Assembly: GCF_003002895.1 (NCBI RefSeq) | Contig: NZ_PVTI01000012.1 | Location: forward strand, 33,418-97,417 | DNA length: 64,000 nt | DNA from: Knoellia remsis | GTDB lineage: Bacteria > Actinomycetota > Actinomycetes > Actinomycetales > Dermatophilaceae | Direction of reading: 5' to 3' | Part shown: piece by piece, positions 33,745 to 43,356 of the stretch | Numbering within the stretch: position 1 is the stretch's first letter | Layout: each line of letters opens with the position of its first letter | Translations under genes and position numbers: made by a program | The notes under the pieces: model-generated | Database searches by the model: none | What the model saw: only the letters and a program-made list of their open reading frames with translations | What the model was told of the DNA's origin: nothing

Positions 33745-33782
33745 GAGCCGGTATGCCGTGGCGCGCCACGGCATACCGGCTC
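33745..33782. terminator. Perfect 38-base palindrome of the GTATGCCG family beyond clpB
   Basis: GAGCCGGTATGCCGTGGCG (33745-33763) is the exact complement of the arm at 33764-33782. GTATGCCG lies at 33751 and CGGCATAC at 33769. It is 53 bases downstream of the clpB stop, so it is in terminator position, but there is no T-run and it also belongs to the dispersed repeat family. Confidence 0.75.
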
Positions 33783-33834
33783 TGCGTGCGCGTCGCGCAC
33801 CGCGAGGGGCGAGGTGGGAGACGCGAGGTGCGGA

Positions 33835-36426
33835 TCAGCGGACGGTGAGGCCGTCCCCCGACTCGTCGACGTCGACAGTGACGGCCTGCCCGTCGCGCAC
33901 CTCACCGGAGAGGATGGCGCGGGCCAGCCGGTCGCCGATCTCCTTCTGGACGAGGCGGCGCAGCGGACGGGCGCCGTATGCCGGGTCGTAGCCCTTGTCG
34001 GCCAGCCACTTGCGCGCGGCGTCGGTGACGTCAAGCGTGATGCGGCGGTCGGCCAGGCGCGACTCGAGCGCGCGGACCTGGAGGTCGACGATGTGCGCGA
34101 GCTCCTCCTGCGACAGCGGCTGGAAGATGATGACCTCGTCGAGCCGGTTGAGGAACTCCGGCTTGAAGGCCGAACGCACCGCCGCCATGACCGCGTCCTC
34201 CTTGGCGTCCGGCTCCATCGTCGGGTCGATGAGGAACTGGCTGCCGAGGTTGCTCGTCATGACGAGGATCGTGTTGCGGAAGTCGACCGTGCGGCCCTGT
34301 CCGTCGGTGAGGCGGCCGTCGTCGAGCACCTGCAGCAGGATGTCGAACGTGTCCGGGTGGGCCTTCTCGATCTCGTCGAAGAGGACGACCGAGTAGGGCC
34401 GGCGGCGGACCGCCTCGGTGAGCTGGCCGCCCTCGTCGTGTCCGACGTAGCCGGGAGGGGCACCGATGAGCCGGGCGACGGCGTGCCGCTCGGAGTACTC
34501 CGACATGTCGATGCGGACCATCGAGCGTTCGTCGTCGAAGAGGAACTCCGCGAGCGACTTGGCCAGCTCGGTCTTGCCGACACCGGTCGGGCCGAGGAAG
34601 AGGAAGCTGCCGGTCGGCCGGTTCGGGTCGGCGATGCCGGCCCGGTTGCGGCGCACGGCGTCGGCGACGGCATTGATCGCCTTCTCCTGGCCGATGAGGC
34701 GGGCACCGATGATCGACTCCATCGCCATGAGCTTGGCCGTCTCGCCCTGGAGCAGGCGACCGGCGGGGATGCCGGTCCACGCGGAGATGACCTCGGCGAT
34801 GTCGTCGGGTCCGACACGGTCCTTGACCATCGGCCCCTCGGAGTCGTCGCCGTCCCCACTGCCGGAGCCGCTGGACTTCTCGGCTTCGCTGGCGGCGGCG
34901 AGAGTCTTCTCGAGCTCGGGGATCTCACCGAACTCGATCCGGCTCGCGGACTCGAAGTCGTACTCGCGGCGGGCCTTCTCGAGACGGGTGCGGGCCTCGT
35001 CGATCTGGGCCTTGATGTCGCCGACCCGGTTGAGCCCGGACTTCTCCGCCTCCCAGCGGGCGGTGAGCGAGGCGAGCTCCTCGTTCTTGTCGGCGAGGTC
35101 GGCGCGCAGCTTCGCGAGCCGCTCGACCGAGGCGTCGTCGGACTCGCGCTCGAGGTGCAGCTCCTCCATCTTGAGCCGGTCGACGGCGCGGCGGAGCTGG
35201 TCGATCTCGACGGGGCTGGAGTCGATCTCCATGCGCAGTCGCGAGGCCGCCTCGTCGATGAGGTCGATGGCCTTGTCCGGCAGCTGGCGGCCGCTGATGT
35301 AGCGGTCGGACAGGCTTGCCGCGGCGACGAGCGCGGAGTCCTCGACCTCGACCTTGTGGTGCGCCTCGTAGCGCTCCTTGAGGCCGCGCAGGATCGCGAT
35401 GGTGTCCTCGACCGACGGCTCGGGGACGAGCACCTGCTGGAAGCGCCGCTCGAGCGCGGGGTCCTTCTCGATGTGCTCCCGGAACTCGTCGAGGGTGGTC
35501 GCGCCGACGAGCCGCAGCTCGCCGCGGGCGAGCATCGGCTTGAGCATGTTGCCGGCGTCCATGGCGCCCTCGCCGGACGCACCGGCGCCGACGACGGTGT
35601 GCAGCTCGTCGATGAACGTGACGATCTGGCCGTCGCTGGCCTTGATCTCCTCGAGGACCTCCTTGAGGCGCTCCTCGAACTCGCCGCGGTACTTCGCACC
35701 GGCGACCATGGCGCCGAGGTCGAGGCTGATGAGCCGCTTGTCGCGCAGGGACTCGGGCACGTCGCCGTCGACGATGCGCTGGGCGAGGCCCTCGACGACG
35801 GCGGTCTTGCCGACGCCGGGCTCGCCGATGAGGACGGGGTTGTTCTTCGTGCGACGCGACAGGACCTGGACGACGCGGCGAATCTCCGAGTCGCGGCCGA
35901 TGACGGGGTCGAGCTTGCCCTCGCGGGCGGCGTCGGTGAGGTCGGTGCCGTACTTCTCGAGGCCCTCACCGCCCTCGGCGGGGGTCTCGCTCTCGACCTT
36001 GCGACCACCGCGAGCCGCGTTGATCGCGGCCTCCATGTCGGCGGCGCCGCGCTTCTCGACGGCGGCGAGGTTGCCGGTCTCGGCGAGCGCGAGCAGCAGC
36101 AGGTCGACGGCGAGGAAGGAGTCGCCGCGAGCGCGCATCAGGGTGTCCGCCTGCTGCAGCACGGCGAGAGCCGCACGGCCGAAGGTCGGCGCCTGGGCGG
36201 CACCGGAGGTCGCGGGCAGGGTTCGGATGCGCGCATCGGCCTGGGACAGCACATGCTGGGCACCGGTGCCGGCGGCCTGCAGCAAGGCATCGGCCTGCGG
36301 GGTGTCGAGCCGGATGAGCGAGCTCGTGATGTGGTCGGGGGTGATCTCGGGGTTGCCGTTCTGCTGCGCCTCGCGCTGCGCGAGCGCGAGCGCCTCGGCG
36401 ACCTTGGCGGTCGGCTTCAGCTCCAT
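33835..36426 (-). CDS. clpB: ATP-dependent disaggregase ClpB
   Basis: This 863-residue Hsp100 has an N-terminal Clp repeat domain (about 1-145), AAA-1 with Walker A GEPGVGKT (about 204-211) and [11 protein letters not shown], a coiled-coil middle domain (about 405-530) and AAA-2 with [20 protein letters not shown] and the sensor-2 [13 protein letters not shown]. It rescues aggregated proteins together with DnaK-DnaJ-GrpE. A HAIR operator lies 55 bases upstream, so it is HspR-regulated. The conserved AYG in the sensor motif is written with the CGGCATAC repeat (33976). Confidence 0.97.
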   Translation of the reverse strand: MELKPTAKVAEALALAQREAQQNGNPEITPDHITSSLIRLDTPQADALLQAAGTGAQHVLSQADARIRTLPATSGAAQAPTFGRAALAVLQQADTLMRARGDSFLAVDLLLLALAETGNLAAVEKRGAADMEAAINAARGGRKVESETPAEGGEGLEKYGTDLTDAAREGKLDPVIGRDSEIRRVVQVLSRRTKNNPVLIGEPGVGKTAVVEGLAQRIVDGDVPESLRDKRLISLDLGAMVAGAKYRGEFEERLKEVLEEIKASDGQIVTFIDELHTVVGAGASGEGAMDAGNMLKPMLARGELRLVGATTLDEFREHIEKDPALERRFQQVLVPEPSVEDTIAILRGLKERYEAHHKVEVEDSALVAAASLSDRYISGRQLPDKAIDLIDEAASRLRMEIDSSPVEIDQLRRAVDRLKMEELHLERESDDASVERLAKLRADLADKNEELASLTARWEAEKSGLNRVGDIKAQIDEARTRLEKARREYDFESASRIEFGEIPELEKTLAAASEAEKSSGSGSGDGDDSEGPMVKDRVGPDDIAEVISAWTGIPAGRLLQGETAKLMAMESIIGARLIGQEKAINAVADAVRRNRAGIADPNRPTGSFLFLGPTGVGKTELAKSLAEFLFDDERSMVRIDMSEYSERHAVARLIGAPPGYVGHDEGGQLTEAVRRRPYSVVLFDEIEKAHPDTFDILLQVLDDGRLTDGQGRTVDFRNTILVMTSNLGSQFLIDPTMEPDAKEDAVMAAVRSAFKPEFLNRLDEVIIFQPLSQEELAHIVDLQVRALESRLADRRITLDVTDAARKWLADKGYDPAYGARPLRRLVQKEIGDRLARAILSGEVRDGQAVTVDVDESGDGLTVR

Positions 36427-36480
36427 ACGGTTGATGTTCTCCTGTCGTGGACGATTGGTCTACTGGAGACAACAACGCCA

Positions 36481-36505
36481 AAGTTGAGCGCATTCCGCTC
36501 AACTT
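36481..36505. promoter_or_regulatory. HAIR operator (HspR site) of clpB
   Basis: AAGTTGAGC-N7-GCTCAACTT is a perfect nine-base inverted repeat with the seven-base spacer typical of HspR sites (consensus CTTGAGT-N7-ACTCAAG). It lies 55 bases before the clpB start. A tandem duplication of TTTTGTTGGC follows at 36521-36540. Confidence 0.85.
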
Positions 36506-36620
36506 CGAGTCGTGGACTACTTTTGTTGGCTTTTGTTGGCCGTATGCCGGCCACGCAGAGCGCGGGACCCGCGCTTCTTGAGCCGTATGCCGGCCCGCGC
36601 GGCGCGTGGGACCGCGCGCC

Positions 36621-38120
36621 TCAGCAGGTGGCGGCGAGGTCCTGGACCTCGTCCGTGGGCGCGGTCGGCGTCGGGCTCGACGGCTCGTCCGTCGGCTCCT
36701 CGGTGGGCTCCTCCGACGGGTATTCCGTGCTCTCCGAGGGGCTGGGCGACGCCGGCGTGGTCGGCTGCGGGTCGATGGCCGACTGGACGAGCTCGCGGAT
36801 CTCGTCGAAGTCGGGATCGGTGACGTCGACGACCTTGTTCGTGATCGGCAGGCTGCGGATCGTGCCCTTTTCCTGGATCGTGCCGACGAGATCAGCCCAG
36901 GCAGGCAGCTCCGAGGTCGGGATGTCGACGGTGACGTTGTTCTTGACCACCTCCGCCAGGGCTGGGTAGTTCTTCAACAGCTCGGCCGGGTTCGCCTGCG
37001 AGAGAATGGCGCCCGTGACGCACCGTTGCCGGCGCATCCGGCTGAAGTCGTCGCTGCCGGCGCGCGAGCGGGCATACCAGAGCGCCTTCTTGCCGTCGAG
37101 GCGCTGGCGACCCGGCTCGATCCACTTCTCCTCGTCGTTGGAAAAGATGATCCGCCCGTTCCTGAGCTGACAGTCCATGCACACGCGCTCCTGGACGTTG
37201 ACCTCGACCCCCCCCATGGCGTTGACGAGCGCCTCGAACCCCTTGAGGTCGACGACGAGGGTCCGGTCGATGTCGAGCCCGAGGATCTCGCCGATGACGT
37301 CGCGCGTCGAGCGCAGGCCGGGGTTGTCCTCACCGGGGAAGAGGTCCGGGTTGTCCGTGGCCAGCGTCCAGATCCCGTTGAGGAGGCACTCGTCACCGCA
37401 GTCGTAGCCGTTGGGCCACAGCTGCGAGAGCGGGTTGCTCGCCGGGATGGGCACGCGCTCGAGGTTGCGCGGAAGCCCGAAGAGCACGGTGTCCCCGGTC
37501 GTGGTGTCGATGCTCGCGACCATCATCGAGTCGGTGCGGACCCCGATGCGGTCGGAGCCGGCATCGGACCCGAGCAGCAGGACGTTCACCCGCGGTTGCC
37601 CGGCCCACTCGTTGGCGTCGGACTCGTCGGCGTCACCGGTGAGCACGCTCACCACGTCGCGCTGGATCGTGAGGTATTGCACGGCCTTGGCCGCCGGGGC
37701 CAGCACGACCAGGCAGCAGGCGATGGCGAACAGGCTGCGCCAGCGACCACCCGGTCCCTCGTGGTCGGTCTCGCGCGCGGTGAGCAGGATGCCGAGGCAC
37801 CACAGGATCGCTCCGACGACGACGATGACGAGGAGGGCGATGAGCAGGGTCGGGCGCACGGCGAGGTCGAGGGCTGCACCGAGGAGGCCCTTGCGCCACG
37901 CATAGAACAGCGCCAGCAGCACGACGAGCGCCGACGACAGGAGCAGGAGCACACCGAAGGGCCGCCGCCGGGTCGGGATCAGGCCGGCGCCGGGCAGCAG
38001 CGTGCTCAGAGCCGTCAGGCCATAGAACCGGCCATTGCGCGGGTCGGCCGACCGGCGTCGCACGGGCTCGGGACGCCGACTCTCAGGTGTGGGCACCGGC
38101 TCATCATGCCGCCTGACCAT
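36621..38120 (-). CDS. LytR-CpsA-Psr (LCP) family cell-wall ligase
   Basis: This 499-residue protein has a basic N-terminus, three to four membrane segments (about 30-140) and an extracellular LCP domain (about 170-420). The domain has NVLLLGSDAGSDRIGVRTDS, the Arg-containing LFGLPRNLERVPI and the pyrophosphate-binding YARSRAGSDDFSRMRRQ. The tail is rich in Pro/Glu/Ser/Thr. LCP enzymes transfer undecaprenyl-linked glycopolymers onto peptidoglycan. A paired Cys cluster (CGDEC, CMDC) is an extra feature. It is adjacent to an SGNH hydrolase gene with 6 bases between them. Confidence 0.88.
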   Translation of the reverse strand: MVRRHDEPVPTPESRRPEPVRRRSADPRNGRFYGLTALSTLLPGAGLIPTRRRPFGVLLLLSSALVVLLALFYAWRKGLLGAALDLAVRPTLLIALLVIVVVGAILWCLGILLTARETDHEGPGGRWRSLFAIACCLVVLAPAAKAVQYLTIQRDVVSVLTGDADESDANEWAGQPRVNVLLLGSDAGSDRIGVRTDSMMVASIDTTTGDTVLFGLPRNLERVPIPASNPLSQLWPNGYDCGDECLLNGIWTLATDNPDLFPGEDNPGLRSTRDVIGEILGLDIDRTLVVDLKGFEALVNAMGGVEVNVQERVCMDCQLRNGRIIFSNDEEKWIEPGRQRLDGKKALWYARSRAGSDDFSRMRRQRCVTGAILSQANPAELLKNYPALAEVVKNNVTVDIPTSELPAWADLVGTIQEKGTIRSLPITNKVVDVTDPDFDEIRELVQSAIDPQPTTPASPSPSESTEYPSEEPTEEPTDEPSSPTPTAPTDEVQDLAATC

Positions 38121-38126
38121 GAGAGT

Positions 38127-38939
38127 TCAGCGTGGGTTCGCTGAACACGCCGGTGACACGTGATCTGACCCGGTCCACGGCAGCGACTCGGCGGGGCGGA
38201 CCGGCACCGCCCACTTCGGCGCGACGTGCTCACGGCGGGACGCGCGAGTCGCCCAGCGAGCGATGTGCGGGGCGGCGTGCACCCGCCACCACTCGACCTC
38301 GTCCGCGAGCAACCGCGCCGGCCGACGACGCGGCACCGGGTCCAGGGGCGGGGGCTCGGACGATGCAGCGAGGCCGAGGAGCTGGGAGACCTCCGACGCG
38401 AGGCGCAGGTGACCGAGGGCCGAGGGGTGCACGCGGTCGGCCGCCCACAGCCGGGTGTCCTGCCAGGTCTGGCGGCCGGACACGTCCGCGACGACCGCAC
38501 CGTGGTGCGCCGCCATCTCGCGCAGCCCGGCGTTGAGCGCTCGCACCCGGGCCCGCACCGGCCGCAGGACGGGCGACCCACTCACCTCGAACCCGGTGAA
38601 GACCACGACCGTCGCGACCGCCGCGAGATGCGCCAGCACCTCGTCGAGCGGGGCGAGCACGTCGTCGAGGCGCATCACCGGTCGCAGGATGTCGTTCCCG
38701 CCGGCCCACACGGTGACGACGTCCGGCCGCAGCTCCAGGGCCGTCGGCAGCTGCTCAGCCGCGACGTCGCGGGCCGTCTTGCCGCGCAGTGCGAGGTTGG
38801 CGTAGTCCGACGTCGCGTCGAGTGCCGCGAGGCGGGCCGCGACGAGGTCGGCCCAGCCGCGCAGCCCGTTGGGCCACGCCGGGTGGGGGTCACCGACTCC
38901 TTCGGTGAGCGAGTCGCCGAGGGCGACGAACCGGGCCAC
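38127..38939 (-). CDS. SGNH/GDSL hydrolase (first of a divergent pair)
   Basis: This 270-residue esterase-fold protein shows block I FVALGDSLTEGVGDP (catalytic Ser), block II Gly in LRGKTARD, block III GGNDI and block V DRVHPSALGHLRLA (Asp-x-x-His). The GTG at complement 38937-38939 is chosen: it has no binding site but TACGGT ends six bases before it, so it is probably leaderless. The long upstream open frame is a shadow. Its 270-residue length equals the divergent neighbour, which is a clear paralogue. Confidence 0.85.
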   Translation of the reverse strand: MARFVALGDSLTEGVGDPHPAWPNGLRGWADLVAARLAALDATSDYANLALRGKTARDVAAEQLPTALELRPDVVTVWAGGNDILRPVMRLDDVLAPLDEVLAHLAAVATVVVFTGFEVSGSPVLRPVRARVRALNAGLREMAAHHGAVVADVSGRQTWQDTRLWAADRVHPSALGHLRLASEVSQLLGLAASSEPPPLDPVPRRRPARLLADEVEWWRVHAAPHIARWATRASRREHVAPKWAVPVRPAESLPWTGSDHVSPACSANPR

Positions 38940-39071
38940 GACCGGACCGTATGCCGTCCGCTCCCGTCCGCAGTAACGGTGCGTTGACGTGTTCGGGACG
39001 ACTGGGCGAACTCCCGGCGACGGGGCGCACCCGGCGTTGAGCCGCACAGGAGTCGTGACCACCATGTGCTC

Positions 39072-39884
39072 ATGCAGCCCGGACGCTTCGTCGCCGTCGG
39101 CGACTCCTTCACCGAAGGGGTCGGCGACCCGAACCTGCACTACCCCAACGGGTTCCGCGGGTGGGCGGACCGCATGGCCCGACAGCTCGGCCGGGCCGAT
39201 CCCGCGTGGGAGTACGCGAACTTCGCGATCCGCTCCAAGGTGCTCGACCAGGTGGTCGACGAGCAGCTCGACGACGCGCTGGCGCTCACGCCCACCCACA
39301 TCTCGTTCTACGCCGGCGGCAACGACATCCTCTCGTTGCGCTCGGACATCGGAGCCCTCATGAGTCGCTACGAGCTCGCGCTGAAGCGACTCGTCGACAG
39401 TGGCGCCCACGTGCTCGTGTTCACGGCCTTCGACACCCGGACGACGGCCCTCCTCGAGCCGCTGCGCCGTCGGGTGCTCACCTTCAACGACGCCGTTCGC
39501 GACCTCGCCGCGACGCACGGCGCGACCCTGCTCGACCACACCCTCATGCGCGAGTACGACGACCGCCGGCTCTGGGCGCCCGACAAGATCCACATGAACC
39601 GGCATGGGCACAAGCGGATGGCCGCGTTCGTGCTGCGCGAGCTCGGCATCCCGCACACCCTCAAGGTGCGCGAGCTCGACGAGTGGCAGCCGCGTGGGTG
39701 GCGGCGCGCGGTCCAGGAGGAGACGTTCTTCCTGCGCACCGAGGTCGCACCGCTCGTGCGGCGCCGGCTCACCGGTCGCTCGGAGGGCGACCTCGCCCAG
39801 CCGAAGTGGCCCGAGCCGATCCGCCCGGCCGACGGCATGAAGCGCCTCGCCCGCCGTCAGGCCCGCGCCCGCCAACCCCACTGA
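39072..39884 (+). CDS. SGNH/GDSL hydrolase (second of a divergent pair)
   Basis: This 270-residue paralogue of the divergent gene has FVAVGDSFTEGVGDPNLHYP (block I Ser), FAIRSKVLDQV (block II position), GGNDILSLRSD (block III) and DKIHMNRHGHKRMA (Asp-x-x-His). Both copies share the C-terminal REL.EWQPRGWRRAV-like extension and PVRPAD-like end. The start is ATG 39072. Its stop TGA lies inside the first unit of a four-copy hairpin repeat array. The substrate is unknown; lipid or cell-wall ester hydrolysis is likely. Confidence 0.85.
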   Translation: MQPGRFVAVGDSFTEGVGDPNLHYPNGFRGWADRMARQLGRADPAWEYANFAIRSKVLDQVVDEQLDDALALTPTHISFYAGGNDILSLRSDIGALMSRYELALKRLVDSGAHVLVFTAFDTRTTALLEPLRRRVLTFNDAVRDLAATHGATLLDHTLMREYDDRRLWAPDKIHMNRHGHKRMAAFVLRELGIPHTLKVRELDEWQPRGWRRAVQEETFFLRTEVAPLVRRRLTGRSEGDLAQPKWPEPIRPADGMKRLARRQARARQPH

Positions 39885-40088
39885 TTGCGCACAGTTCGCA
39901 CCACCCACGCGAACCCTGCGCAAGAAGTCACCACTGATTGCGCACAGTTCGCACCCCCGACGCGAACCCTGCGCAAGAAGACACCACTGATTGCGCACAG
40001 ATCGCACCACCCACGCGAACCCTGCGCAATAAGTCGCACTGATTGCGCACAGATCGCATCACCCACGCGAACCCTGCGCAATAAGTCG
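39880..40088. repeat. Four-copy tandem array of the hairpin repeat
   Basis: Units of 52-53 bases start at 39880, 39933, 39986 and 40038. Each has the arm ACTGATTGCGCACAGTTCGC (or AGATCGC), a short A/C-rich loop and the opposing arm GCGAACCCTGCGCAAGAAGT or its AATAAGT variant. The array lies between convergent SGNH and GDPD genes and provides the SGNH stop codon. There are no unique spacers, so it is not a CRISPR array. Confidence 0.92.
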
Positions 40089-40110
40089 CCAGTGTCAGCG
40101 GGCGCCAGTG

Positions 40111-41196
40111 TCAGCGGGCGGGGTAGGGCTTGGGGAGGCGCATGCCACGCTCGGCCATGATCGCCCGCAGCCGGTCCGGGTAGTTCGTGATGAGCCCGTC
40201 GACCCCCGCGTCGAGCAGCGCCTCCACCGTCGCCGGGTCGTCGACGGTCCACGGCACGACCTTGAGCCCTCGCGCGTGGGCGGCGTCGACCATCTCGGCC
40301 GTGGCATAGAACCGGAACCCGGGCTGACCGACCGTGCCGTTCTGCGGGAACCCGTAGTTCGGCGACAGCGTCGTGACGCCCTCGATCGAGTCGGCAGCCG
40401 CCACGAAGTCGCCACCGAAGTCGTCGGCATCGATGCCGCCGAGCCACGGCGACGCGCCCGGCTTGCCGACCTGGAGGAAGTCGTAGTTCGTCAGCGCGAC
40501 GAGCGGCCACGACGGTGCAAGCCGGTGCATCTGCATGAGCGCACCCCAGTCGAAGGACTGGATCGTCACCTGCTTCTCGAGCCCGCTGGCCCGGATCTCC
40601 TCGAAGACGCGCCGCACGAAAAGCGTTCTGGGAGCGGTCTGTTCGGGCGCACCCGCCTCGACCTTGGTCTCGATGTTGAGCATGACCTGCCGCGCCTTGC
40701 GCTCCGCGACGAGCGCCAGCACGTCACGCAGCTCGGGCATCCGCGCCCCCTCGACGACCTCCTGCTCCGGGAACCCCGCAAGCTGCTGGTAGCCGCAGTT
40801 GAGCGTCTTCACCTGGGCCAGCGTGAGGTTGGTGATGTAGTCCCCGACATACGGGAACTCGGGGTCGCCCGCGAACGCCGGCGCCGTGTCGACGCACTTC
40901 TGGGCGCTCACCTGACGGTCGTGCGTCACGATCACCTTCTCGTCCTCGGTCACCTGCGTGTCGAGCTCGAGGGTGCTCACCCCGAGGTCGAGCGCCGTCG
41001 CGAAGGCCTCGAGCGTGCTCTCCGTCGTGAGCCCGATGCCGCCACGGTGGGCCTGCAGGTCGAACTGGGTCTTCTGCGGCAGCACCTTCGGGCCGGTCGG
41101 CTCGGGCGGGGCCGCGGCGGCAGGGCCCGCGACCGCGAGCGCCGGAGCGACGACGGCAGCAGTGAGACAGGTGGCGAGGACTCGACGTGTGGTCAT
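40111..41196 (-). CDS. Secreted glycerophosphodiester phosphodiesterase
   Basis: This 361-residue protein has a signal peptide (about 1-28, Ala-rich), then the GDPD TIM barrel. Its features are QAHRGGIGLTTESTLEAF (catalytic His and Glu), STLELDTQVTEDEKVIVTHD (metal-binding Glu/Asp and second His) and the late WTVDDPATVEALLDAGVDGLI. It splits glycerophosphodiesters into glycerol-3-phosphate and alcohol outside the membrane, for phosphate or glycerol salvage. Its 3' end borders two 18-base near-tandem copies of CAGTGTCAGCGGGCG and the hairpin array. Confidence 0.9.
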   Translation of the reverse strand: MTTRRVLATCLTAAVVAPALAVAGPAAAAPPEPTGPKVLPQKTQFDLQAHRGGIGLTTESTLEAFATALDLGVSTLELDTQVTEDEKVIVTHDRQVSAQKCVDTAPAFAGDPEFPYVGDYITNLTLAQVKTLNCGYQQLAGFPEQEVVEGARMPELRDVLALVAERKARQVMLNIETKVEAGAPEQTAPRTLFVRRVFEEIRASGLEKQVTIQSFDWGALMQMHRLAPSWPLVALTNYDFLQVGKPGASPWLGGIDADDFGGDFVAAADSIEGVTTLSPNYGFPQNGTVGQPGFRFYATAEMVDAAHARGLKVVPWTVDDPATVEALLDAGVDGLITNYPDRLRAIMAERGMRLPKPYPAR

Positions 41197-41283
41197 GCCT
41201 CGACGCTGCCACGCGCGACCCGCCCCCGCTCGGTCAGCGAGGTGACCACCCGGCGAACTCTGCGTGACCCCGGTGGCGAGCGG

Positions 41284-41319
41284 CCGGCATACCGATGAAG
41301 AACCGCGACCGTATGCCGG
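41284..41319. repeat. Inverted pair of the GTATGCCG motif
   Basis: CCGGCATAC (41284-41292) and GTATGCCGG (41311-41319) pair around an 18-base loop. The pair sits nine bases beyond the gluconokinase stop on the minus strand, in terminator position. Confidence 0.65.
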
Positions 41320-41328
41320 TCGCGCGCC

Positions 41329-41838
41329 TCACAGCGCGAGGCGCCGGACCGCTTCGCTCACCAGCTCCTCGGGGGACTTGCGCACGTCGAGGACGACCCC
41401 CGACTCGTCCGGACCGAGCGGCTCGAGGGTGTCGATCTGCGACTGGAGCAGTTCGGGCGGCATGAAGTGCCCCTTGCGACCACTCATGCGTTCGCGGATG
41501 ACCTCGGCCGGACCGTCGAGGTGGACGAAGTCGAGGGACGGCGGCCCCTCGCGCAGCAGGTCGCGATAGGTCCGCTTCAGCGCCGAGCAGGTGATGATCG
41601 TCGACTCCCCCGCAGCGGCCCGCTCGACCATCCAGTCGCGCAGCGCCCGTAGCCACGGCCAGCGGTCCTCGTCGGTGAGCGGCACTCCGGACTCCATCTT
41701 CTCGATGTTGGCCTTGGGATGGAACTCGTCGGCCTCGGCGAAGGTCAGCCGCAGGCTCGACGCGTCGGCGATGCCGCGGGCGATGGTCGTCTTGCCGCTA
41801 CCGGAGACGCCCATGACGACGATGTGCCTGGTGCTCAT
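41329..41838 (-). CDS. gntK: Gluconokinase (thermoresistant GntK type)
   Basis: This 169-residue P-loop kinase has Walker A GVSGSGKT (10-17), the substrate segment EADEFHPKANIEKMESGVPL and DEDRWPWL, and ITCSALKRTYRDLLR. It phosphorylates gluconate to 6-phosphogluconate. Length and motifs match GntK. It is divergent from a sugar ABC importer with 96 bases between starts; functional linkage to that importer is possible but unproven. Confidence 0.92.
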   Translation of the reverse strand: MSTRHIVVMGVSGSGKTTIARGIADASSLRLTFAEADEFHPKANIEKMESGVPLTDEDRWPWLRALRDWMVERAAAGESTIITCSALKRTYRDLLREGPPSLDFVHLDGPAEVIRERMSGRKGHFMPPELLQSQIDTLEPLGPDESGVVLDVRKSPEELVSEAVRRLAL

Positions 41839-41934
41839 CGGGCGAGCCTACCCAGCGAGCGACTTCACGCACTGGGGGGTTGCGGAGAAGCGGTTCTCGG
41901 CGGATGGTGTCCCAGCACAGGGAGGAGGATCGGC

Positions 41935-43356
41935 ATGTCCGCAGGTCAGCGCCACACATCACACCGCAGCAGTACCCGGTCGAGGTCCAGGATCGCCGCC
42001 ACGATCGGGGCCGCCGTCGTCGCGGGAGCCCTGCTCGGGGCATGCTCGCAGGGACCGGCCAACGACCCCGACACGGTCACCGTCTGGAACCTCGACAGCC
42101 AGCCCGACCGGATCGCCGCGGCCGAGAAGATCGCGGCCCGCTGGACCGAGCAGACCGGCACGAAGGTCGAGCAGGTCGCCGTCCAGGAGAACCAGGTCCC
42201 GTCGCTCCTCGCGTCGGCCGCCGTCTCGGGCACGCTCCCGGACGTCATCGCCGGGGCGCCGCTCGCGCTCGTCCGCCAGCTCCAGGGACTCGAGCTCCTC
42301 GACACGGCCGCGCCCGGTCGTGTCGTCGACGCGCTTGGGACGGAGACGTTCGCGGACAACGCCCTCGAGCTCACCCGGGACGGCGACACCCAGCTCGCTG
42401 TCCCGTCGGACGCATGGGTGCAGGTCCTCGTCTACCGCAAGGACCTCGTCGACGCCGCCGGGCTCGAGGCGCCCACGACCTACGACACGATTCGCCGCGC
42501 AGCGCAGGAGCTCACGACGAAGAACGTCTTCGGCATCACCCTCGCCACCGACCCGGGCGACCCCTTCACCCAGCAGACCTTCGAGGCCCTCGCCCTCGGC
42601 AACGGGTGCCAGCTCGTCGGGGACGACGGGCAGGTGACGCTGGACTCGCAACCGTGCGCAGCGGCATACGACCTCTATGGCGAGCTGGCGACGCAGCGCT
42701 CCCCCGACGGCACCCAGAGCGTCGACTCGACGCGCGCGACGTACTTCGCCGGGCAGTCGGCGATGCTCATCTGGTCGACGTTCGTCCTCGACGAGATGGC
42801 CGGGCTGCGCAATGACGCGCTGCCGACGTGCCAGCAGTGCCAGGGCGACAAGACCTGGCTCGCCAAGAACTCCGGCATCGTGTCGGCGTTCACCGGGCCG
42901 GACTCGAGCGAGCCGACCGGCTACGGCGAGATCGCGTCGTGGGCCGTCCTCACCGGGTCCGACCGCGCCACCGGCGACTACGTGCAGTTCATGATGTCGG
43001 ACGGGTATGCCGACGCCCTCGCCATCGCACCCGAGGGCAAGTACCCCGTGCGCACCGGTGACGAGTCCGACCCGCAGAAGTTCACCGACCTGTGGCCGAC
43101 CCTGCCCGCCGGCGTCGACGAGAAGAAGCCGCTCAACGAGGTCTATCCCGCGCAGACGCTGCAACAGATCGCGGACGCCACCACCCGCATCCAGCGCTGG
43201 GCCATCCCCCAGGGGCAGGGCCAGCTCCTCGGTCCCGTCGTCGCCGAGCTGGTCGTCCCCAAGGGGCTCGCCGCGCTCGCCACCGGCGAGACCCCCCGCG
43301 CCACCGCGGCCTCCACCCAGGACGCCGTCGTCGAGATCCAGAGGTCGCTGCGATGA
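41935..43356 (+). CDS. Sugar ABC transporter substrate-binding lipoprotein
   Basis: This 473-residue family-1 solute-binding protein has a long basic N-terminus, lipobox ALLGAC (Cys37) and the fold marked by VTVWNLDSQPDRIAAAEKIA and the usual DVIAGAPLAL-type loop. The strong GGAGGAGG before ATG 41935 sets the start. Extra Cys pairs (CQQCQ) in the C-terminal lobe are unusual and may form a disulphide. It starts a three-gene importer with four-base overlaps. Confidence 0.88.
   Translation: MSAGQRHTSHRSSTRSRSRIAATIGAAVVAGALLGACSQGPANDPDTVTVWNLDSQPDRIAAAEKIAARWTEQTGTKVEQVAVQENQVPSLLASAAVSGTLPDVIAGAPLALVRQLQGLELLDTAAPGRVVDALGTETFADNALELTRDGDTQLAVPSDAWVQVLVYRKDLVDAAGLEAPTTYDTIRRAAQELTTKNVFGITLATDPGDPFTQQTFEALALGNGCQLVGDDGQVTLDSQPCAAAYDLYGELATQRSPDGTQSVDSTRATYFAGQSAMLIWSTFVLDEMAGLRNDALPTCQQCQGDKTWLAKNSGIVSAFTGPDSSEPTGYGEIASWAVLTGSDRATGDYVQFMMSDGYADALAIAPEGKYPVRTGDESDPQKFTDLWPTLPAGVDEKKPLNEVYPAQTLQQIADATTRIQRWAIPQGQGQLLGPVVAELVVPKGLAALATGETPRATAASTQDAVVEIQRSLR

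Noticed and set aside
38127..40010. A 627-residue minus-strand protein
   Set aside because: The upstream part crosses the divergent SGNH gene and the hairpin array; the real SGNH protein starts at 38939.
39880..40088. CRISPR array
   Set aside because: The four 52-53 base units follow each other without unique spacers, each unit is itself an inverted repeat, and no cas gene is nearby.
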